Shown here: positions 16,879 through 24,732 of the stretch, piece by piece
Layout: each line of letters begins with the position of its first letter
Numbering within the stretch: position 1 is the stretch's first letter
NCBI GenBank assembly: GCA_002405525.1
Contig: DHLY01000070.1
Coordinates: 1 to 30,906 of the forward strand
DNA length: 30,906 nucleotides
Reading direction: 5' to 3'
Origin: Proteobacteria bacterium UBA4656
GTDB lineage: Bacteria; Pseudomonadota; Gammaproteobacteria; Xanthomonadales; Ahniellaceae
Translations under genes and position numbers: made by a program
Notes under the pieces: generated by a model
What the model saw: the letters and a program-made list of their open reading frames with translations, nothing else
The model's database searches: none
Told to the model about the DNA's origin: nothing

Positions 16879-17864
16879 CGCCGTGACCCTTCCAGTCGCT
16901 TGTCCTGCACGTACTCGAACAGCAGCATCGGAAGCACGATGAGGGCCAGCATGGCGATCGCCACCGTGGATGCCATCGGCCAGTCGCGATTGGAGAAGAA
17001 CTCGGTCCAGATCGCGCGCCCTATGGTCAGCGCGTCGGGCCCGCCGAGCAGGTCGGGAATCACGAACTCGCCGACTGCCGGGATGAACACCAGCAGCGAC
17101 CCGGCCACGATGCCCGGCAAGGAAAGCGGCAGGGTGATGCGCAGGAACGAGGTCAGCGGGCGCGCACCCAGATCGGCGGCGGCTTCCAGCAGGGTGAAAT
17201 CCAGCCGCATCAGGTTCGCGGTCAGCGGCAGGATCATGAATGGCAGGTAGTTGTAGGAGATGCCGATGTAGACCGCAAGGTCGGTGTGCAGGATGGTCAG
17301 TGGGGCGTCGGTGATGCCGAGGCCCATCAGCACCTGGTTCAGCAGCCCGTTGGTGCGCAGGATGCCGATCAGGGCGTAGGAACGCAGCAGCGATGACGTC
17401 CAGAACGGCAGGATCACCAGCACCAGCAGCACCCCGCGGACCGCCGGGCGCGCGCGCGCGATGCCGTAGGCGATCGGGTAGCCCAGCACAAGGCAGCACA
17501 GCGTGGAGACGCTGGCGAAGACCAGCGAATTGACGTACGCGGTGATGTACAGCGGGTCGGTCAGCAGCAGCCGCCAGCCTGCCAGTGCGAAGCGCAGGGT
17601 CAGCGCGCCATCCTCGGCGCTGCCTACCATCGGTGTGTAGGGCGGCTGCACGCCGCTGGCGGGGCTGGCGAAACTGATCTTCAGCACCAGCAGGAACGGC
17701 ACCAGAAAGAACGCCAGCAGCCACAGCATTGGCAGCGCCAGCACGACCCAGCGCCCGCGGGTCGACGACAGTTCCCGCCCCAGCACACCGATCCAGCGGA
17801 ACAAGTCCGTGAAGACCTGATGCCAGAGGCTCCAAAGGGAGCCGTGGTTGGTCGGGGCCGCCAC
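16875..17864 (-). CDS. potH: Polyamine ABC transporter permease PotH
   Basis: A 329-residue permease with six predicted helices, partner of PotI. The first helix is WVVLALPMLWLLAFFLVPFLLVL. A long periplasmic loop (SFASPASGVQPPYTPMVG...) follows, as in PotH/PotB. The EAA motif reads LLEAAADLGARPLTSFLRI. The segments YNYLPFMILPL and FIPAVGEFVIPDLLGG are typical of the family. I start it at the GTG at 17864, two bases after the potG stop. No ATG is available between there and the first helix, and starting further upstream would read through potG. The N-terminal roughly 30 residues before the first helix are cytoplasmic. Its stop overlaps the potI ATG. Confidence 0.9.
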   Translation of the reverse strand: MAAPTNHGSLWSLWHQVFTDLFRWIGVLGRELSSTRGRWVVLALPMLWLLAFFLVPFLLVLKISFASPASGVQPPYTPMVGSAEDGALTLRFALAGWRLLLTDPLYITAYVNSLVFASVSTLCCLVLGYPIAYGIARARPAVRGVLLVLVILPFWTSSLLRSYALIGILRTNGLLNQVLMGLGITDAPLTILHTDLAVYIGISYNYLPFMILPLTANLMRLDFTLLEAAADLGARPLTSFLRITLPLSLPGIVAGSLLVFIPAVGEFVIPDLLGGPDALTIGRAIWTEFFSNRDWPMASTVAIAMLALIVLPMLLFEYVQDKRLEGSRR

Positions 17865-17866
17865 GG

Positions 17867-19012
17867 TCAGCTCGTCAGCACGATGGCGTCGGCTTCGCGC
17901 CACGCCAGCCAGAGCGTCTCGCCCCACTGGTAGTGCGGGTCGGCGGTGCGCGCCGCGTGCGTCTCCTGCACCCGCAGCACGAAGCCGGAATCGGTCTTGA
18001 CGTGGTAGATCGACACGTCGCCGAGGTAGGCCACGTCCGCCACCTTGCCGGCAACCACGTTCTCCTGCCCGGACGGCGCCTGCTCCAGGACGTCGATCTT
18101 CTCCGGACGGATCGCGACGCTGACCTCGGTGCCGATCGGGATCGGTTGCGTCGCGCGCGCCACCACGTCGACTTCGAGGTCGTGCGCGCGCACCACGACG
18201 CGCTCGTCGTCGCAGGCCACCACGCAGCCGGCCAGGCTGTTAACAGCGCCGATGAACTCGGCCACGAAGCGGTTGGCCGGGTACTCGTACAGTGCCGAGG
18301 GCGTGGACACCTGGACGATGCGGCCGGCGTCCATCACTGCGATCCGGCTGGACATGGTCATCGCCTCTTCCTGGTCGTGGGTGACCATGATGAAGGTGGT
18401 GCCGATCTTCTCCTGGATGTTGACCAGCTCGAACTGGGTGTGTTCACGCAGCTTCTTGTCCAGCGCGCCGAGGGGCTCGTCGAGCAGCAGGATCTTCGGG
18501 CTCCTGGCCAGCGCGCGGGCCAGCGCCACGCGCTGTCGCTGGCCGCCGGAAAGCTGGTCCGGGCGGCGCCGGCCAAGCTGTCCCATCCGCACCAGGTCCA
18601 GCATCGCCGCCACGCGGTCGTCGACCTCCGACCGTGGGCGTCCGTCCTGCTTGAGTCCGAACGCGATGTTCTGCTCGACCGTCATGTGCGGGAACAGCGC
18701 ATAGGACTGGAACATCATGTTCACCGGCCGCTCGTAGGGCGGCACTCGGGTCACGTCGACGCCGTCGATCAGCACCCGGCCCTTGTCGGGCACTTCGAAG
18801 CCGCCGAGGACGCGCAGCAGGGTGCTCTTGCCGCAGCCCGAGCCGCCGAGCAGGGAGAAGAACTCGCCGCGGTAGATGTCGACGCTGACGTCGTCGACCG
18901 CATAGACCTTGCCGAAGGTCTTGGTCACGCCCTCGATGCGCAGGATCGGCTCGGCGTTGGGGTCCTGCCAGGGTTCGACCGCGGGATGGGGGCGGGCAGT
19001 GGCCATGGGCAT
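17867..19012 (-). CDS. potG: Polyamine ABC transporter ATP-binding protein PotG/PotA
   Basis: A 381-residue ATPase that powers polyamine import. The nucleotide-binding domain has Walker A GGSGCGKST (residues 56-64), the Q-loop in MMFQSYALFPHMTV, the ABC signature LSGGQRQRVALARAL, Walker B ILLLDEPLGALD and the H-loop MVTHDQEEAMT. A C-terminal TOBE-type domain (VSVAIRPEKIDVL and on) follows, as in PotG/PotA. I take ATG 19012 (MPMATARPHP); the ATG at 19006 is an alternative, and GGAAAAG lies just upstream of both. It follows potF by about 90 bp and precedes potH by 2 bp. PotG rather than PotA is preferred from the gene order and the PotF type of the binding protein. Confidence 0.93.
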   Translation of the reverse strand: MPMATARPHPAVEPWQDPNAEPILRIEGVTKTFGKVYAVDDVSVDIYRGEFFSLLGGSGCGKSTLLRVLGGFEVPDKGRVLIDGVDVTRVPPYERPVNMMFQSYALFPHMTVEQNIAFGLKQDGRPRSEVDDRVAAMLDLVRMGQLGRRRPDQLSGGQRQRVALARALARSPKILLLDEPLGALDKKLREHTQFELVNIQEKIGTTFIMVTHDQEEAMTMSSRIAVMDAGRIVQVSTPSALYEYPANRFVAEFIGAVNSLAGCVVACDDERVVVRAHDLEVDVVARATQPIPIGTEVSVAIRPEKIDVLEQAPSGQENVVAGKVADVAYLGDVSIYHVKTDSGFVLRVQETHAARTADPHYQWGETLWLAWREADAIVLTS

Positions 19013-19103
19013 CTTTTCCGGGCGGCATGCGGGGAGCGTCGCAAACCCGCCGCCCGCACCGCAAGGGGCGAACCGCCGCGGCGCGCGGCGGGCACGCCGG
19101 GGG

Positions 19104-20255
19104 TCAGGAACCGCTCTTGATCGACGTCCAGGCACGCACGCGGGCGCGGTTCTCCGCCTCGGGCAGCTTCTTCGGGTCGACCAGCCGCGCGAGCACCTCC
19201 GCGGGTGGGTAGATCGCCGTGTCGCCGCGCACCGCCTCGTCCACCAGTGGCGTGGCGGCGGCGTTGGCGCTGGCGTAGGAGACGTACTCCGAGATCGGCG
19301 CCATCACGTCGGGCCGCATCAGGAAGTCGAGGAACGCGTGCGCGTTGGCGACGTGCGGCGCGTCCGCGGGTACCGCCGCATTGTCGACCCAGCGCACCGC
19401 GCCTTCGCGCGGGATGAAGTAGGCGATCTCGACCCCGTTGCCGGCCTCTTCGGCGCGGTCGCCGGCCATCAGTGCGTCGCCGCTGTAGGCCATGGCGACG
19501 CACACCTCGCCGTTGGCGAGGTCGTCGATGTACTTGCTGGAGTGGAAATAGCGGACCGACGGCCGCACGCGCGCGAACAGGTCGGCCGCAGCCTCGATCT
19601 CCCCGCCGCCGACGCCGTTCGGGTCGCGACCGAGCCAGATCAGCGCCGCTGCGAAGCCTTCCTGCTCGTCATCGAGCAGCGCAATCCCGCAGTCGGCCAG
19701 TTTTGCGGCGACCGCCGGGTCGAAGATCAGGTTCCATGAATCGAGCGGGAAGTCCGGACCCAGCCGCTCGCGCACCTTGGCCACGTTGTAGCCGATGCCG
19801 GTGGTGCCCCACATGTAGGGCATCAGGAACCGGTTGCCGGGGTCGACGTCCTGCAGGGCGGCAAGCACGTTCGGGTCGAGGTTGCTCCAGTTGCCCAGTT
19901 GCGCCCGGTCCAGCGGCAGGTAAAGGTTGGCCGCGACGTGGCGCTGCGCGAACGGTCGCGCCGACGGGAAGACCACGTCGTAGCCGCTGCTGCCGGCCAG
20001 CAGCTTGGCCTCCAGCATCTCGTTCGAATCGTAGACGTCGTAGACGACCTTGATGCCGGTTTCCCGCTCGAAACGGGCGATGGTGTCCTCGGCGATGTAG
20101 TCCGACCAGTTGTAGACGTTCAACTGCTTCGCCGCCGCGGCCGGGCCGGGGGCGCCGGAGGCGGCGTCCGCGGGGGTCTGGGGGTGCCCGCAGGCGGACA
20201 GGGCCAGGGCGAACAGGGGAGCGAGCATGGCGGCGGGTGGGAGGATCTGGCGCAT
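19104..20255 (-). CDS. potF: Periplasmic putrescine-type binding protein PotF, predicted lipoprotein
   Basis: A 383-residue polyamine-binding protein of the PotF/PotD family. Conserved stretches match E. coli PotF as I remember it: VYNWSDYIAEDTIARFERET, GIKVVYDVYDSNEMLEAKL, MPYMWGTTGIGYNV, VRYFHSSKYIDDLANGEV and the C-terminal ATPLVDEAVR..IYPPAE. The segment that reads IGWAGD in E. coli PotF (a ligand-contact region) reads MAYSGD here, so ligand preference may differ. Unlike E. coli PotF, the N-terminus carries a lipobox (ALALSAC, Cys22) followed by a Pro/Ala-rich linker, so it is probably membrane-anchored. ATG 20255 is chosen because a GGAG lies 8 bases upstream; an in-frame GTG at 20264 overlaps that site. 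It is first in the pot operon and divergent from the TorF-type gene. Confidence 0.93.
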   Translation of the reverse strand: MRQILPPAAMLAPLFALALSACGHPQTPADAASGAPGPAAAAKQLNVYNWSDYIAEDTIARFERETGIKVVYDVYDSNEMLEAKLLAGSSGYDVVFPSARPFAQRHVAANLYLPLDRAQLGNWSNLDPNVLAALQDVDPGNRFLMPYMWGTTGIGYNVAKVRERLGPDFPLDSWNLIFDPAVAAKLADCGIALLDDEQEGFAAALIWLGRDPNGVGGGEIEAAADLFARVRPSVRYFHSSKYIDDLANGEVCVAMAYSGDALMAGDRAEEAGNGVEIAYFIPREGAVRWVDNAAVPADAPHVANAHAFLDFLMRPDVMAPISEYVSYASANAAATPLVDEAVRGDTAIYPPAEVLARLVDPKKLPEAENRARVRAWTSIKSGS

Positions 20256-20326
20256 TGATGACACTCCGAAAGGGTCGGGACCGTGCGAGGCTCCATGGGT
20301 CTCCGGGCGGTGTCAATTCCCCTCGA

Positions 20327-20355
20327 TTGTTGCGTTGCACAACACGTTGTATTCT
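20327..20355 (+). promoter_or_regulatory. Predicted sigma-70 promoter of the TorF-family gene
   Basis: TTGTTG (20327-20332) and TATTCT (20350-20355) are separated by 17 bp, about 50 bp upstream of the start codon. A short dyad, TGTTG/CAACA, overlaps the spacer and may be a regulator site. This AT-richer patch stands out in the GC-rich surroundings. Confidence 0.5.
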
Positions 20356-20406
20356 TTCGACTCGGGGCGTCCATGCCGGCCGCCCACAAAGGCCATTGGG
20401 GGCTAC

Positions 20407-21105
20407 ATGATCAAGCGTGCATCGATGTTCGCCAGCCTGCTCGCCATTTCGGGCGCTGCGGCAGCTCAGGACAGCCCGCACTCCTTCACCGCGAGCGCGT
20501 GGGCCACGACCGACTATGCGTTCCGCGGCGTCTCGCAGAGCGACGAGCAGTTCACCCTCCAGGGGGCCTTCGATTACGCCCACGAATCCGGGCTGTATGC
20601 CGGCATCTGGGCCTCGGGCGTCGATTTCGGCAGCGAAGGTCCGGATGCCGAGGTGGACACCTACATCGGATTCGGCTTCCCGCTCGGCGAGCAGTTCAAG
20701 GGCGACGTGCAGTTCGTCCGCTACAACTATGTCGGCGGCAACAACGGCTCCGAACTGGCTTACAACGAGATCATCGGCAAGATCACCTTCGCCGACTTCC
20801 TGACCGGCACCATCGGCTGGTCGAATGACGTGTTCGCCACCGACGAGACGGGCATCTACTACGGCCTCTCGGCCAAGCACGCCTGGGACTCGGGCCTGTC
20901 GGTGTTCGGCGGCGTTGGACTGTACGACCTCAACGATGCGCTGGAGGCCTCCGACAGCTACGTCGACTGGAACCTCGGCGTGGCGCAGACCTTCGGTCCG
21001 GCCGAGGTGTCGCTGACCTACATCGACACCGACAGCGACGGCAACGCGCTGTTCGGCGACCTTGCCGGCAACCGGGTGGTGCTGGCAGCCAAGGTGGCCT
21101 TCTGA
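20407..21105 (+). CDS. TorF-family putative outer-membrane porin
   Basis: A 232-residue outer-membrane protein with a signal peptide (MIKRASMFASLLAISGAAAA, cut before QDS). The mature start SFTASAWATTDYAFRGVSQS is the hallmark of the family known as TorF or gcw_chp (TIGR02001). The rest alternates aromatic and polar residues as in a small beta-barrel (DTYIGFGFPLG, FVRYNYVGGNN, GIYYGLSAKHAW) and ends with AKVAF, a terminal Phe typical of BAM substrates. The function of this family is poorly known; a transport role is assumed. It is transcribed alone from its own promoter toward a strong terminator. It sits divergent to potF, so involvement in polyamine entry across the outer membrane is conceivable but only by position. 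Confidence 0.88.
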   Translation: MIKRASMFASLLAISGAAAAQDSPHSFTASAWATTDYAFRGVSQSDEQFTLQGAFDYAHESGLYAGIWASGVDFGSEGPDAEVDTYIGFGFPLGEQFKGDVQFVRYNYVGGNNGSELAYNEIIGKITFADFLTGTIGWSNDVFATDETGIYYGLSAKHAWDSGLSVFGGVGLYDLNDALEASDSYVDWNLGVAQTFGPAEVSLTYIDTDSDGNALFGDLAGNRVVLAAKVAF

Positions 21106-21136
21106 TCGGCGGCCCACGCCGCATCATGCTGAGCCC

Positions 21137-21166
21137 GAAGGGCGCCGCAAGGCGCCCTTCGCTTTT
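21137..21166 (+). terminator. Intrinsic terminator after the TorF-family gene
   Basis: A perfect 10-bp stem (GAAGGGCGCC / GGCGCCCTTC) with a GCAA tetraloop, followed by GCTTTT, 31 bp after the stop codon. This is the best-formed Rho-independent terminator in the window. Confidence 0.9.
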
Positions 21167-21292
21167 GCGGCGGATGGCGCGCCGCATGGCTTGCGGCGGG
21201 CGCAGGAGCGAACGCGAAGAGCAGTCCTCCGGTGCGCGTCAGGCGCAGGTCCCGCCCGGTTGCCGCGCACCACTCGCCGGTTTTCCTGACCG

Positions 21293-21319
21293 GCGCCCGC
21301 GGGCTGCCCGGGCGGGCGC
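21293..21319 (-). terminator. Hairpin downstream of the chemosensory operon
   Basis: Perfect 8-bp arms GCGCCCGC (21293-21300) and GCGGGCGC (21312-21319) lie just past the stop of the kinase gene at 21333. A second hairpin (CCGGT/ACCGG) follows at about 21277-21293. There is no T-run on the minus strand, so termination here is an inference from position and symmetry. Confidence 0.4.
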
Positions 21320-21332
21320 TGTGCCCCGGTCG

Positions 21333-24300
21333 TCAGGCCATTCCGTTCAGCTCACCCGCCATGCGCCCCCGTTCCAGCAGCCGCAGCGCGATGTTGAGCA
21401 GTGCCTCGTCGCCGAACGGCTTGGTCATCATTTCATCGACGCCCGCCTGGATCGCCAGTCGGCGGTGGGTTTCCGCGGTGCGCGAGGTGACCATGACCAC
21501 CGGCAGCCCGCGGGTCGTGTCCTGGCTGCGCAGGTAGGCGGTCAGGTCGAGGCCGTTCATGCGGGGCATCTCGAGGTCGACCACCACCAGCGCCGGCACG
21601 CGGGACTTCAATTGATCGAGCGCTTCCAGGCCATCGCGCGCGATGCGCACCCGGAAGCCGTTGTCCTCGAACAACTGCTGCAGGGCGCGGCGCACCGACA
21701 GCGAGTCGTCGACCACCAGCACCTCGGGCGCGGGCTCCGGTTCAGGGCCCGGGGCTGGAGCGGGCCCGCCGGCATCCCGCAACAGCGGCGAGAGGTCGAC
21801 CACCGGCGCGACTGCGCCGCTGCCGAGGATGGTTGCGCCCCGCACGCCAGCCAGCGTCGGCACCCAAGGCCCGAGGCCGCGGATGACGACTTCGCGCATG
21901 CCTTCGATGTCTCGCAGCAGGACCGCGCGCAGACCCGCCTCGACGTCGACCAGCGCCGCGATCCGCGGCGGGTCGTCGCGCGCCGGCAACGGCAATCCGA
22001 ACAGCGTTTCCGCCCACAGCGCGGGAACGGGCTTGCCCTCGACCAGCAGGACCGCGGTTCCGGAATCGTCCTGCAGGTCGCCCTGGAGTACCGGCACGAA
22101 GCGCAGCACGCCGGCGGTCGCAATCGCCGCCCAGCCCGCGCCGACGCGCGCGATCGCGGCGTAAGTGGCGTTCATCGACGCCGGCAGTTCGATGCGCAGC
22201 GTGGTGCCGACGCCGGCACCGGATTCGATGCGCAGCGTTCCGCGCAGCCCGGCGATCCGCTGGTTGACCACGTCCATGCCGATGCCGCGGCCAGACACCT
22301 GGCTGATGCTGCCGCGGGTGCTGAAGCCCGGACGCAGGATCAGCCGCGCCAGCTCGTCGGCGCCCGCGTCGGTGTCGGACGCAAGCAGGCCAAGGGCCTC
22401 GCCGCGCGCACGGATGGCCGCGAGGTCTAGGCCGCCACCGTCGTCGGTCACGCTCACCACGACGCGGTTGCCGTCGCGCGCCGCGCTCACTCGAACATGG
22501 CCGCAGCGCGGCTTGCCGCGCGCCGCGCGCGCGTCGGGTGCCTCGATGCCGTGGTCGACCGCGTTGCGCACGGCATGCAGCAGCGGCTCGGCGAGCCGGT
22601 CCAGCATCTCGCGGTCGATCGGCGTGTTGCCGCCCTCGACTTCCAGTTCCACGTCCTTGAGCAGGGTGCGCGCCGCCTGGCGCGCGGCCCGCTGCAGCCG
22701 CGCCGCGAGGCTGCGGAACGGCACGGTGCGGCTGCGCAGGATCGACTGCTGCAGGTCGGCCTGTGCCCGTTCCTGCCGCGCGAGCAGATCGTCGAGAGAC
22801 CGCAGTTCCCGGTCCACTGACTGCAACTGCGTTCCCTCGTCGCTGTCTGCTTCCAGCAGGCGGCGGCTGACCACGTGGAGTTCGTTGTACTGATCGAGCT
22901 CCAGCGCGTCGATGTTGCCGGTGGCGGCGATCCGCGCCGACTGCAGCGCGGCACCGCGCAGGGCGACCAGGTCGTCGAGTTGGGACAGCAAATCGCGCGC
23001 ACGGCTGCGCTGGTCGAGCACATCGCGGTGCGCAGTCGCCACCGTCCTCACCCGCTGCTCGACCTGGCGCGCCATCACGATCGCCTCGCCCGACAGACGC
23101 AGCAACTCGTCCAGCAGCGCGACCGGGACGGCCATGGTCGCCTCCGGCGTCGCGGCCCCGGGGTCCGCGCCAGCTTCCGGCGCCGCGACCGTCGGCGTCG
23201 TGACGGCTGCCGAAGCTGGGCGGTCGTCCCCATCCTGCAGGGCGCGCGCGGCGTCGAGCAGGGCCTGCAGCAGTTCGAACACGTCGCCCGGCGGCGCTGC
23301 AGCACCGACCAGGTGCTCGGCAATCGCCTCGATCGCGTCTCCCGTGTGGGCGAGCAGGACGGCCAGCGCCGGCGGCGGGGCCTGCCGGCGGCGTGCCAGT
23401 TCGTCGAGCACGTCCTCCAGCGCGTGGGCGATCTCGGCCAGTCCCCGCACGCCGACGGTGTTGGCGTCGCCCTTGATGGTGTGCGCGAGACGACGGGCGG
23501 TGTCGCGCGCCGCGTCGTCGGGGGCGCGCTCGAGCGCCTGCAGGGATTGGTTGAGGGCGGTCGCGCGATCGGGCAGCTCGCGCAGCATGCCGGCGACCAC
23601 CGCCGGTGCGGCATCGTCGGGAATGCTCAGGTCCGCATCGGCGGCGACGGCTACCCTTTGGCGCCGGGCGCGCGCTGCGGGGTCCTCGCCGATCGCGATG
23701 CGCGCCACCTCCGCCAGCATCGCGGTGCGCAGGGTGCCATCCGGCGGTTCCGGCCAGCGGCCGTCCTCGAGGGTGTCGGCGAGCAGCAACGCGGCGGCCT
23801 CGCCCGGATCGCCGAACAGCCCGAGCGCTGCGGTGGCGGTGCCCGCCAGCAGGCTGGCGCGTTCGGCAGGTGCCGCGCGCGGCAGCCTGTCGGCGGCCCA
23901 GGCCAGCGCTTTGGACAGTGCCGGCAGGTTGAGCATGCTGAGAGCGTTGGCCAGCAGCCGGCAGTTCCAGGCAGCATCGTCCGCCAGGGCGCGCGTGCGC
24001 GCCGCGTCGCTGCCGTCGTCGCCAGCCAGCGCGTCGGCCAGCGGCAACAGGCGTTCGACGACTGCGGACATCGCCAGTTCGAGCTCGTCAGGGGCGATCC
24101 ACAGCGTCGCGGTCGCCGGGATCGGGTCGTTGCCCGTCGTCGACGCGGCGGTCGCGGGGGGAGTGTCGATGCCCGGCGCGACCGCCGCGGCGCCGATCGC
24201 GGCGGCAGCGATCGACGGTTCCGCCGCCGCGGGCCGCCCGACTGCCCCGGCCGTCGAGGTGGCGTCGTCGGGGAGGTCGGGCGCCGCCGGCGCGGCGAGA

Positions 24301-24728
24301 CGCTGGAGCATGTATGCCGCGAGGCGCGGGGTGACCGGCGGCACCCACGGCAGCGCCCCGAGTCCCTCGACCAGCGCGCGCAATCGGGCGCCCTCGCGGT
24401 CGCCGTCGACGAAGGCCAGTGCGTCGCCGGCCCAGCCGAGCAGCACTGCCGCATCGTGGGGGTCCAGCGGCTGGTCGGCGCGCGTGGCGCGGTCGCGCAG
24501 TCCCGCCGCGAGCAGGCGCAGGATCTCCGGCAGACCCTTCAACCCGTCGAGCGCCGCCGCGCGGTCGGCTTCCTCGCACGATCGCGCGCCATCGCGCAGC
24601 GCGCCGCCGAGCGCGGCCGCGTCGGCGGCGGTCGCGGCGTCGCCGATCGCCTGGCCGAGGCGGGACAGCGCCGCAGCAACCCCGGGTCCGCCGAGGTCAT
24701 CGCGGATGGCGTGCGGCAGCGGCGTCAT
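21333..24728 (-). CDS. Hybrid CheA-type histidine kinase/response regulator (ChpA-like, short)
   Basis: An 1131-residue chemosensory kinase, last gene of the operon. Residues 1 to about 370 are Ala/Asp-rich and poorly conserved. An Hpt domain follows with the phosphorylatable H416 (AHTIKGDANTVG). After a Pro/Ala linker come the dimerisation helices (about 580-700), the ATP-binding domain with N-box HAVRNAVDHGIE (about 718-729), DDGGGLDL, ILRPGFSTR and GRGIGMDVV, a CheW-like domain (about 850-985), and a receiver domain with D1051 (VVVDLEMPRMNG). This is the layout of ChpA, kinase of the Pil-Chp system that controls type IV pili. However, P. aeruginosa ChpA is over 2400 residues with many Hpt-type domains, and only one clear Hpt is visible here. 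The ATG at 24728 starts 4 bases after the receptor stop. The longer upstream open frame overlaps the receptor and is a shadow. Confidence 0.9.
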   Translation of the reverse strand: MTPLPHAIRDDLGGPGVAAALSRLGQAIGDAATAADAAALGGALRDGARSCEEADRAAALDGLKGLPEILRLLAAGLRDRATRADQPLDPHDAAVLLGWAGDALAFVDGDREGARLRALVEGLGALPWVPPVTPRLAAYMLQRLAAPAAPDLPDDATSTAGAVGRPAAAEPSIAAAAIGAAAVAPGIDTPPATAASTTGNDPIPATATLWIAPDELELAMSAVVERLLPLADALAGDDGSDAARTRALADDAAWNCRLLANALSMLNLPALSKALAWAADRLPRAAPAERASLLAGTATAALGLFGDPGEAAALLLADTLEDGRWPEPPDGTLRTAMLAEVARIAIGEDPAARARRQRVAVAADADLSIPDDAAPAVVAGMLRELPDRATALNQSLQALERAPDDAARDTARRLAHTIKGDANTVGVRGLAEIAHALEDVLDELARRRQAPPPALAVLLAHTGDAIEAIAEHLVGAAAPPGDVFELLQALLDAARALQDGDDRPASAAVTTPTVAAPEAGADPGAATPEATMAVPVALLDELLRLSGEAIVMARQVEQRVRTVATAHRDVLDQRSRARDLLSQLDDLVALRGAALQSARIAATGNIDALELDQYNELHVVSRRLLEADSDEGTQLQSVDRELRSLDDLLARQERAQADLQQSILRSRTVPFRSLAARLQRAARQAARTLLKDVELEVEGGNTPIDREMLDRLAEPLLHAVRNAVDHGIEAPDARAARGKPRCGHVRVSAARDGNRVVVSVTDDGGGLDLAAIRARGEALGLLASDTDAGADELARLILRPGFSTRGSISQVSGRGIGMDVVNQRIAGLRGTLRIESGAGVGTTLRIELPASMNATYAAIARVGAGWAAIATAGVLRFVPVLQGDLQDDSGTAVLLVEGKPVPALWAETLFGLPLPARDDPPRIAALVDVEAGLRAVLLRDIEGMREVVIRGLGPWVPTLAGVRGATILGSGAVAPVVDLSPLLRDAGGPAPAPGPEPEPAPEVLVVDDSLSVRRALQQLFEDNGFRVRIARDGLEALDQLKSRVPALVVVDLEMPRMNGLDLTAYLRSQDTTRGLPVVMVTSRTAETHRRLAIQAGVDEMMTKPFGDEALLNIALRLLERGRMAGELNGMA

Positions 24729-24732
24729 CCGC

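Noticed and set aside
20288-20316. TTGACA on the minus strand as the potF promoter
   Set aside because: The -35 box is perfect, but at 17-bp spacing the downstream hexamer is GAGCCT, so no -10 box supports it. Activator-dependent use cannot be excluded.
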